Of a DNA stretch of 64,000 nucleotides, positions 54,681 through 64,000 are shown one piece after another. The stretch covers positions 95,964,780-96,028,779 of the forward strand of contig JASWHV010000009.1 in assembly GCA_030760725.1 (NCBI GenBank), in the 5' to 3' direction. The position numbers and the translations under genes are program-made. The number at the start of each line of letters is the position of its first letter. The first letter of the stretch is position 1. Origin of the DNA: Neostapfia colusana (taxonomy: Eukaryota; Streptophyta; Magnoliopsida; Poales; Poaceae). Below the pieces are notes generated by a model. It was given only the letters and a program-made list of their open reading frames with translations. It ran no database searches and had not been told where the DNA came from.

Positions 54681-57600
54681 CACGGGGCCGTGTCACTCAC
54701 TCGGGAATCACATTGGGTGGTGCCGTGTTATGCGGCACCCAACAGCACACATTTAAGGAAACATGTATTACATAAATCAAAAGCGGAAGCTTACAGATGT
54801 TCTTTGTAAATAATTTACATCAAATAGATACAGCGGGAGACTATATTCAGCTCACGTCGAATAACTAATGAGCACTCGAGAAGAGTTCCAGGCCGTGGAC
54901 TCCTCTCGCTAGCAACACGAAGACATTGCAGCGGCTGGGTTCTCCATGTGTTACATGACTCGGAAGTCTTCGAGTCTCACCGGACAACCTTCTTCATAAG
55001 CATCGATGTTGACCTGCAAAACCACTCATATATCAAGCATGAGCACAAAGGCTCAGCAAGACTTAACCGTCTCTCCTAAGGCATGCAACTCTACATGAAG
55101 GTAACTTAAGACAATAAACAAGTAAGTTGCATAAAGACTCGCCTACACGTTCTTCCTTAACTGTCAGATTTTAGCCATCACAGTAGTGACCTTGCGCCGA
55201 GCAACATTGGAAATCCACAATCAAACAAGAAACGCTTCATTCCAATGTTACTTGTCCCAAGGTAGAAAATTAACTTTAATTTTCTCTATCACTACTTCGT
55301 ACATGGTTTTCATGCAATTCCAAGTATCATAGCAGCATATAAAACTTGCAAACTGTTATCACACAACTTGCTTACTACGTCACAACACAGTGAGCAAGTG
55401 GTACTCATATCCGCGAGTGATGGTGATTCGAATCAAACACTGCCCGGATAACTCGACACATACTCCCACCTCTGAAGACCCAAATCTGGCGTCCTTCATT
55501 ACTTCGTATATGACAACCTTTCACAGGACACCTGACTGTAGAACCATCTGCGCCGTCTCGGGCTCATAGGTCTAACGAGACGATGTGGTATGCCTCTACA
55601 ATCCAGTTAACCTGGTACATTGGTCCCCTGGGTCCCATATAGCAGTAAGCATCCGGTACACAACTCAATACTTGCTTAGCGGGGCCGCACACGCCTCGGT
55701 TCTTAACCGACACAGGCAGACCTACTCGACCAAGACCTCGTCTTGTCGCTGCCTAACCCTCCTGCCCGGTCTTATCTTGGGAAACATAGACTTTAGTTTA
55801 CCTCTTTAAACCATACTCGTGTGATCCCAAACTATAGCTCGCGATTAGATTCCAACTACTCGACTTCTACCAGATGTCATAGACTACTTAGCACAGCATT
55901 ATTCTACAGCGGGGAAAACTATTCTACCGTTGACTCCAGGGTTCATTTTGTCATGCATTTGGAGTATAAATTATTCCTGACGTAATGCACATACAATCTC
56001 TAAACCATAGTAGTGAACAAAGTAAAAACTTTATAAAACAACTTAAATGCAAACCGGAGCTTGCCTTTGTTTTGCAGGTGACTAGTATATAATGTTCAGT
56101 TAGTGAAGACCACTTGAGGCTTGATCACTCGATCACGGGTCTTTGAAATCCCACTTCACTTCCTTCACAAGTCCTCACGTATATGCTAAAAATTATGAAT
56201 ATGCACAAGTATTTAATTGTAAATATTTTGCTAACAAGTTCTAATGACATTTTAGAAACTGGAACTCTGTTTAAGAATTTAAAATGACACTGGTGCTAAG
56301 GTTTAGATTTGGGTTAAGTAACATGATCAAGTGATAAGTGTTTTTCATCACTTATGTTTTGATCATCTAAAGAGGTTGAACAGAACAGTGGTGATCCAGA
56401 GCTCCAATGGATCTGAAAATTTTCATGTGAGTTCCTTGTCACGAGAAAGTCATCTGTACCAAAAATTAGCCCTTTTCACTAAGTGGTTTATTCAGAACAA
56501 TTCTCTAAGCAATTAAGCAAAAAGGAATTAATTCTGAATAAATTTGCACTTTCATGCAAATTTAGCTGAACCAAAATGTCAAACATAGCTCAGGGAGCAT
56601 GCATGAATTTTCCTAGGAATTTTGGAACTAGAAATTGCCCAGAACTGAATTTCCAATTTTTGGAAATTCTCTGAAAATGTTTCTGTATTCATTTGAACAC
56701 GGCAACCTGAAATCTGAATTCTCCTAAACAAATCAACTCCAAATGAGCTGACATTTTTACAGGAGGTCACTAACATCCTAAAGAATGTTCTGGCAAAATT
56801 TGAGGATCTTTGGATGAACCAAACTCCCTCTAAAATTCTTTTGCTGAAAAGCTTTAAATAATTTTATAGAATTAAATATTGACTTTAATACAAATTGGGT
56901 TGCATATTTGGATAGAGTTTGTCAACCGGAATCCAACCCAATTTGAATCACTAAATTTGGAGCTTCCTAGCAAAAGTTATGCTCTTCCACAGTTTGAACT
57001 TAATCGGGAAATTTAATTAAACCGGGAAAAGTTTAAAAGTCTGACAGCGGGTCCGGGGGTGACCTGGCGCCACCAGAGAGCTGAACACACAGGGACATAG
57101 GGATAAACTCGCATGGTCACAATCTGATCCGTGCCATAGATAATCCCGTTTCCCCGAAACAGACACTGACTTGTGGGCCAGCCCCCGTCTTCTTCTACCT
57201 CCCGCCTCCCGCGTCGGCCCGCCGCTGAGCTCACCGGAGAGCTCGCCGGGAGGGGGTTCCTGTGACCGAAACTTCCCAAATCTCGCCGCCTCTATGTTAT
57301 TTCATGCGAGGAACACGTTGCCACCCTTGGCGCCGACCGGCAATCACCGGAAATGTCGTGACGGCAACAGCCTCTGTGGTCACTCCGGCGACGTCGCAAG
57401 GACGTTGTAGTGCCCCAATCTTGCTTCGGTTAGCTCCTACAGCATCTCCACGACCTAGGGACCAGCGTCCAAGGCTCTGATCTCACGAGAAACATTGGGA
57501 AATACGAGTTCACCGTGTGACCTAGGTCAATTTCGGTGAAAACTCGAAAAACTTGAAGAACCGAAGTTTTCCTCGACGGCTCTTCCTAGTTCTTGATCCC

Positions 57601-58454
57601 ACGCACTCGCACAGACGTCTAAAACTGGGTTTCTAGGTTTGGTGATGAGTGGTGCACCGTGTCACCCTAATTTTCCAATTTCCTCCTCGCGGTTCATACC
57701 GCATGTCGGCGGGAAAAACCAAATTTCAGCGAGCACAGTTTGCGACAAGCTGCCGGATGTTGCGGTGAAGCAAGAGAAGGTCTAGGCGAACCTTTTTGCT
57801 TTCGAAGCTCGGTGGGAGACGAACTGTGGCAAGCGAGCAACGTGTTCTTGTGACCGGCGGATCGCTGTGGCATCGGTGGAAAAACCGAACTCGGTGCCGG
57901 GTTCCAGTGGAGGAAAACGTTGAGATCTTGCATCGGACACGTTGAGGAGGACACGACGACTTCGTGGGGAGGTTCAGCTCGGCGTGCAACCCGTCGGGCT
58001 GGCCGGGCGCCGGTGGACCGGAGGTGGCAGTTTGTCGAGGCTGAAATGCTCGTGAGGGGAGGCAGCAGCGAAGGAGCTCGAGTGGCGGTCGAAGAACACG
58101 CTTTGCTGAGTGCTGAGCTGGCTGGAAAATCTTATCGGCACTGAGGCGGTTCGGCAGGTGCTCGGGAGGTGGCAGCGGCGCTGCCTCGGTGGCGCGAGCT
58201 GCTATTCAGCACCTTCATGAAAAACAGAGAAGAACTCGGTTTACTTCAGCAGCAAGTCTAGCCCCTCACTGACCACTGGGCCCCACCTCTTTTCCCTCTC
58301 AAAAATATCTCCAATTTTGGCAGGTTTCATAATTAAACTATATGGAGCCAAAATTCAACATCCATTTGGAGAATCCACAGTGTTTACATCAGTTTCAAAT
58401 TCGTATTCAAATTCCGATGAAATCCAAAAACCCCTTTGACATGAATATCAAAGT
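54681..58454 (-). repeat. Long LTR body (third family), minus strand
   Basis: Related, in inverted orientation, to the F LTR: GGTGCTG...GCACC near the end, the CTTGCTGAGC...GCTCA hairpin (about 55044-55063), GTGAGTACCACTTG and the GC donor block GGCAAGCTCCGG. A GC-rich leader block lies at 57010-58300. The match is moderate, so it is a diverged relative, not a partner LTR of F. Small GC-rich reading frames here are not supported as genes. Its start would lie beyond F, which inserted at 58454/58455. Confidence 0.6.
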
Positions 58455-61400
58455 TGTAAGGGCCTCAGTGTTTGACACATAATCAAGGTGATCATCACAC
58501 CACACACACACTTCATTTGAAGAAAGTAGATGAACACATTTGAAGAGCAAGTAACCATCATCAACATGATCATTAGAGAACAAACTCACACAATGCAAAA
58601 GTGGCATTTCCCACATGCATCATCTAGGGGCTGGGCATATGAAAACTCCTACACCTTGCTAGGAATTTCCATGCCAAGTTTCACCCAAATTCAAAACCTC
58701 TTTGAGGTACTTTTGGGTATAGCTAGAAAAAGGGTAGTTTGAACTCAAATTCAAATTCAAACTGTTTTTATCCCGTGAATTCAAAAGTGGGAGGCATATT
58801 CTTACTCAGCACATTTTTGTGAGCTCACACACCAATTTTCACTCCATTTGGAGTTGATCTTGTCATGAGCTAAGTTTAGCAAATTCAAACTTTATTTGAA
58901 TTTCAAACTAAATATGTGCTGAAATCTAGTCAAACCAAACCCAATTTGAATTCTAACAAATTCAAATGGCAAAGGGGTAGAAAATTCAAATCACCATGGG
59001 TATAAGAGGGATTACTGTTTACCACAGTAAGAGGGAGTTAAGTTCAGAGGATAAAAGGGACATGGGACCCACATGTCAGCCACTGGAGAGAATTCAACCG
59101 ACTGAAGACTGATCTCGGTTTCTTGCGCCCGACCGAGCTGCCGCCACGGTGAGGAAACGGCGTGGACAGCAGCTGCTTGCTGCCCTCGGCCGCTGAACCG
59201 CCTCTCGGGGCCTTTATCTACGTGCCCGAGCGGTCTTTGGTGCTCCTCACCGCTGTCCCGACGCGTTCTCGTCAAGCAAACCGAAAGCTCTCGCCGCTCG
59301 GTTGAACCCTCGGTCCCTCGTCGCCCGGCCAACCCTGAGGCTTCCACGGCGATCTGAGACCAGCACCAGGTGCGCCAAGTCCTCCTTGATGCCCTCGCGC
59401 CGGTTCCAGGCCCTGAGCAATCCTCCCCGAGCTCCACCGCGACGATCTTTCCTTTTCTGGTTCAGCACGAGCCACCGTCAGGGGGATGATCCATCTGGCC
59501 ACCACAGCCTGCCATTCACCGAGCCGTGGACAGCAAAAAGGTTCACCTTCAGTCCCTCTTTCATTACCACAAGCTCAGGCGGCGTGACATAAACTGCTCA
59601 CGCCGGGATTTCATGATTTCGCGACTGCATGCAAAAGAGATGCCCTGACCGATTCACAAAATTTGTGGTCCACACTGCACCACTCATCCTCTCATGGAGG
59701 GGAGCACTTCTAGGTGCCCATATGAATACATAGGAGCAGGAACAACGAAAAACCATTGAGGGAAACCGCTGTTCTTCGAGTTTTAGAAGAATTCCAGATT
59801 TCCGGCCTAGGTCGCACGGTGACAGCCCAGTACAGCCATCTCCGACCTCCGTGGAGCTCATGTCGATCCTTCCTACGGCCCACTAGTGCTCGACGACCTT
59901 TTGTTCGATCGGATGAGGTGCTAGGAAGGCCGGCCGACACGGCCGAAGTTCTTCCGAAGCTACCGCTCGTCACCGACCATGTGCCGGCCATTTTCATGAC
60001 AAGCTGAGCCCAGAATCATGTTCCCTGAGTGGATTTAGGCAGGGGCGGCCAGAATCATGAAGTTCGGAGCACCACAGATGCCGCCGGCAAGCTCTCCGGC
60101 GAGGTGTCGCGGCGGCAGAGCGCGGGAGGCGAGAGGAAGATGAAGGGGGTGGGTCCCGGCTATCAGCGGCAGATATTTTAAACCGGGATCTGCTGTGGCA
60201 CGGATCGGGTGCGGCTGCGCGCAAAGGAATCTGTAGCCGTGTGTGTCATCCATGAGGAGCCGACACGTAGCCCCTGGTCCCACGTGCAGTGATTTGAACT
60301 TTTCCTGATTTTCAGAGTTCATTAAAACTTCAAATCCTTATAACTTTGTCTAGGGACATCCAAATCGAGTGAACCAAATTTTGTTGGATTCATCTCCCTG
60401 AGTACTTTCCAGAAAATCAAGTTTCACTTCATGAAAATCCTTATTTCTCCCGAATTAATTCTTCAAATTTTAAAGTGTTTAGAAATTGGAGGAAAATTCT
60501 GAACTTTTGCTGGGATGTTAACCAAAATATCCCTGAGCAACCATAAAAATTTCATATTCATTCAATCTCATTTGATCCATCTAATAGTGTAATTAATAAA
60601 ACTGTTCCAGAGAAAATAGAAAATGTCCAGAAACATTTTCAGAATTTCTCTGAAATTATTTAGCTCATATCTTTAGCTAGGAACCTCCAAATTAAGTGAG
60701 ACCAACTCCATTAGAACCCTCTGAAAATCTAGTTTTCATAAAGTCATGGATTGCTTTATGAAAATACCTAGAAAACCCTAAGAGCTCTAATTAAGGTCAA
60801 GTACTTAATTATTTGTGGAAAGCTCAAATGAGCTTTGCTGTAAATAAAACTTGGCCAAGTCTCTTTTTAGGTTGTAACCAAACCACAGTAAAAATTTCAG
60901 AGTCATTAGGTCTGTCTAGTGAAACTTATAATGTTCACAAGTTTAAATTCCATTGAAATGCATATAAATTGACACATATTTATATTTCTCATATGTAGTC
61001 GCTAAGGTTGAGGAGGAACCCGAAGTCTTAGACTTCGTTACTCCGGAAGAGCAGGTAGCCTATGACCAAGAGCAGCAAGGCAAGCTCCGGTTTGCATTAA
61101 CCTCTTTACAAATTATTATTGTTTTGAGCACTTTCTTTGAGCATCACTTATTTCTTCCATTAGAGTCTTGTTTGAAACCCCAATGCATAACCAAGAAAAC
61201 CATGGGATGGGATTAGGATTGAAAACCTCGTTAGCCACTGCAATGCTAAGATAGAGTAGGATTCGGTACAAGTCAAGTAGTTGGAATTACTCGCGAGAAT
61301 AGGCTAGAGGCACATCGCTCGGGTAAAAATAACAAATGAAACACATGGCAAGAAAAATGAGACCGAGCGGAGAGTAAGGGCAGCAGGACTTTGGGGCCTG

Positions 61401-62489
61401 TGTGCTATAGCTCCGCTTGTGTCGATTGAGGACCGAGCCGTGGGCGGGCCTGTTGAACAAGCTAGAACAGTACCGAAGAGCTACCGGCTATATGGGAACC
61501 AGAAAACCGATGTAACTCGGGTAGCTGGGTATTGAGGCATTGCCTGCCGTTCAGAGGGTAGGTTGAGAGCTCGAGGTGTAAATCGGCTGGCGGCACTGAG
61601 ATGCGTGTGCAGAGACCTCTTGCTCGGGACGATAGGACCAGTTCAATATTTGGCTAACGGGTGAAAGGTGGTTGCGTACGGCATCCGTGATTGTTGCTGT
61701 AGGCAACATTGAATACGGGAGTACATGATGAGTTACTCGGGTAACCCTGCAAGTGTAAATCGATTATAATCGCCGTCCCTCACGGTCAGTGAGTACCACT
61801 TGTTAACTGTACCGGGACGTAGAAAGAACAGGCTAGATTCATGTTAAAATGTCGCTGAATGAAAGATGGACTTTGATTGTTAATGATTTGCTGTAGTTTA
61901 TATCTAATTAAAGTTCCTTTCAACTTTGGCCAAAGTACATGAGAGAAATGCGTTTCTTGTTTGATTGCGGCTCTCTCATGTGCCTTAGCGTAAGGTTCTC
62001 CACAACCTGCTGCTAAAACTTGAAAATAATGTTCCAATAATTAGGTGAGTCCTTTGCAACTTATTTTACCTCATGTACCTATCACCCCTCATGTAGAAGT
62101 TTCAGGTTTAGGAGAGACGGGTCAGTCTTGCTGAGCCTTCGTGCTCACTGCTTGTGTTTGAAGCTTTTGCAGGGTTCTATGAAAAAGGGACTCCCGAGGA
62201 GGAGACGGAACCCCAGGAGGGGAACCCCGTCGAGTGGGAGTCGTGCACGCCGCCGTGTTAGTGTGGGTGCGTGCTAGCGGGGACACGTTCATGGGCTGAA
62301 CGTGAACTCGAAGCATAGTCTACGCCCGTGGAGTAGACTAAACATATTTTGTTGTAAAAATGTTCATACGCTGGTTTATGTAATAAAACTTTGCTTCCGC
62401 TTTGTACCTTTGATGTGTGTTATCCGGTGCTGTGCAACGCAGCACCCCTCAGCATTATCCTGGCTCGACAAGACCGTGGGGTCGTGTCA
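58455..62489 (+). repeat. Element F: 5' LTR (about 4.0 kb)
   Basis: Begins TGTAAGGGCC and ends GTCGTGTCA, followed by a primer site. It has an AT-rich start, a TATAAGAG at about 58999-59006, a GC-rich leader (59090-60260), an AT-rich stretch, then the small exon, the conserved intron and the last exon of the LTR reading frame. It belongs to an element that extends past the window end. Confidence 0.8.
60999..62261 (+). CDS. Candidate spliced reading frame inside the LTR (element F copy)
   Basis: The acceptor TTTCTCATATGTAG precedes the small exon 60999-61079 (81 nt, divisible by 3), coding for acidic residues ending VAYDQEQQ and a split Gly. The GC donor (G|GCAAGC) is at 61080. The intron is 61080-62172 (1093 nt) and ends TTTTGCAG. 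The last exon continues in phase (FYEKGTPEEETEPQEG) to TAG at 62259-62261. The hairpin TGAGC...GCTCA is at 62132-62147. Length, phase and site types agree with B and D. Confidence 0.45.
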
Positions 62490-62493
62490 GCAT

Positions 62494-62505
62494 TGGTATC
62501 AGAGC
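62494..62505 (+). promoter_or_regulatory. Element F: primer binding site
   Basis: TGGTATCAGAGC four bases after the LTR, the usual initiator tRNA-Met type. Confidence 0.9.
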
Positions 62506-63989
62506 TCGCTTGAGGTTTAACACACTACAAAGGTCATGTTTTTCAAAAATCCAGTGAGGAACGAGTTAGTAGCCCATATAAGGATGTTATTAGTGTATAG
62601 AAAGTGGCAAACTAACCTATCTGCTTATGTCAGAAAATCGTGCATCTCGGGACGCTTTATGTCTTGGGGGTGCACGTAAGCGCTGTCCACCAGTGCGCAC
62701 AAGCTGAAGGGTGGAGCCCCACGGGTGGCAGGTAACCCGACCCACTTTAATATCCTCTACGACTCTTCATGACGTTTGGCGTATTCGAGCAACGTCTGTC
62801 CCTGGCGTGCTTCGGGCAATTTGGGAGACCCCGTCACGTGGTCAGTAACGTGAACACGTAGCTCAAGGCGTGTTTGGCTTGTGAACATCCTGGCGAGTGA
62901 TGACGGCCGGGTGTATGAACTGTATGGATACCGGACTCGGTGTGCAGCCGAGTCTGACGATTGTGTGAGTTATCTGCAGGTAGTCTAACCACGAAACGGT
63001 AGACGTGTAGCATCCATGTGTGAGAGACGCTTAGTACCACTGAAATAACGAAGCCGGCTAAGTCCGGTATAGGTTTTTTCTTTGTGAGGACGTAGTACCG
63101 ACATGCTCTGGTGACGCATCGACGTCACACTCCACTAAATTACCAACTTCATTGTAAAACTTGAAAGTTTTAATCCAGAGCACTAAAACATTGATGTAAC
63201 TCCTTCCCCTAATTAGGATATTCAAAGTTAACAAGTTTTCAACTTATAGGATCCTAAGGACTGAGTCCTCTGTTTTCAGCTGAAATAAGGCTGAAGTTAA
63301 TCAGAGGTTAGAGGTTGAGTCCTTTCGAGGATAGGGTCATATGATACATTTCTGGAAAGATGCGAAAGAGCTTTACAACTTTTCTGTTGATGTACATAGG
63401 TGTTTCATCCTCTAACCAACCTAAAAATGCAGTAGAGTTGAAACTGTCCAGAAAACAGGACAGAGCAAACACTCTTTGTAACTCTCTTTAAATTGAGCAT
63501 AACATCCTGCATAAAAATCCAAAAATATAAAATGAGGTAGTTCTGAAAAGTTAATGAGGTGGGTTACAACATTGTAACAGAAAGTTTTGTCAGATTGGGA
63601 GTAGAATTAACTTGAATTCTTGGATCAAATCAGTACCTAAAGCAGGGAGGTGCTGTCCAATTTTCTCCAGAAATTCTGTCAACTTCGACGTCTCATAACT
63701 TTTGAACCGTACAGATCTTAGGCCAAGCAAATACTTTCTGGAAAGCTATTGAAGTTAGCTTTAACTTTGATGTTAAGTTCCAGAATTAGTTTTGCCTTTA
63801 GCATTGTCTAAATCAGGTTGAAATGGAAACTGGTCAGGGCTGTCATATTGGACAGCAGATCAACATTCAAATTTGTTAAGTTTGAACCATGTTTCCAAGT
63901 TTTATGGGTTCAATGACATGTTCTATGTTATAACTCAATGGTTTACTGTTCAAATAAATATTTTACATTTCTCAAATATATTTTTACAG
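62506..63989 (+). other. Element F: long untranslated leader
   Basis: About 1.5 kb without a convincing reading frame on either strand. It starts moderately GC-rich and becomes AT-rich with long T-rich stretches toward the end. It ends ATATATTTTTACAG, a strong splice acceptor. Confidence 0.6.
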
Positions 63990-64000
63990 ATGACAGTGGA
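63990..64000 (+). other. Element F: probable first reading frame starts (cut by window end)
   Basis: An ATG directly after TTTTTACAG, then ACAGTGGA. This is the same AG|ATG arrangement as ORF0 in A, B and D. Only three codons are visible, so the product cannot be named. Confidence 0.4.

Noticed and set aside
57010..58300. Possible host gene exons in a GC-rich region (and at 59090-60260)
   Set aside because: Both blocks occupy the same place in related LTRs and match the GC-rich leader position seen in A, B and D; no recognisable protein.

Overview
The window is a block of nested plant transposable elements. I see no host gene that I would defend. Grass-type chromovirus polyproteins, a SIRE/Maximus-type Ty1/copia element with an extra 3' open reading frame, a CACTA (En/Spm) DNA transposon and initiator-tRNA-Met primer binding sites (TGGTATCAGAGC) together point to a grass (Poaceae) nuclear genome. 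The species cannot be read from the sequence. Nearly all coding copies carry stops or frameshifts.

Layout. 1-1721 is the 3' end of a Ty3/gypsy element (X). 1722-53044 is a Ty3/gypsy chromovirus, D, whose two LTRs were both split by later insertions. Its 5' LTR (1722-3194 plus 32318-32997) holds a 29.1 kb CACTA element (3195-32314, target duplication TGG). Its 3' LTR (39127-41798 plus 53020-53044) holds an 11.2 kb copia element E (41799-53014, minus strand, target duplication TTGGT). The D gag-pol region lies at 33001-39120. Inside the CACTA element is a second chromovirus family, A (7791-31341). A is interrupted by an antisense copy of its own family, B (9353-19723, target duplication ACATG). 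The 3' LTR of A also holds a 1.6 kb solo LTR (26149-27771, target duplication AAAAT). From 53045 to 64000 there are pieces of a third long-LTR family: an LTR start on the minus strand, a short sense gag-protease relic, a long minus-strand LTR body, and a complete 4.0 kb plus-strand 5' LTR (F) with its primer binding site and leader. The first reading frame of F probably opens at 63990.

How the parts fit. A, B and D share an unusual plan: a very long LTR, a primer binding site, a pre-gag reading frame (here called ORF0) whose ATG follows an AG directly, then gag, protease, reverse transcriptase, RNase H, integrase and a C-terminal chromodomain-like segment. In the A/B family ORF0 begins with a perfect copy of the histone H3 tail around lysine 9 (TARKSTGG). 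The LTRs of A, B, D and F also appear to hold a small split reading frame. Its internal exons have lengths divisible by three and its last intron is phase 1 with a GC donor and a conserved hairpin near the acceptor. These two observations are the best candidates for undescribed biology here. The CACTA element encodes a broken TNP2 transposase on the minus strand, and E carries a decayed long reading frame in the envelope-like position.

Limits: boundaries marked by target duplications and LTR ends are secure. Family names, the LTR reading frame, functional roles and the relations among the 53-62 kb LTR pieces are inference from reading by eye, with no database search.
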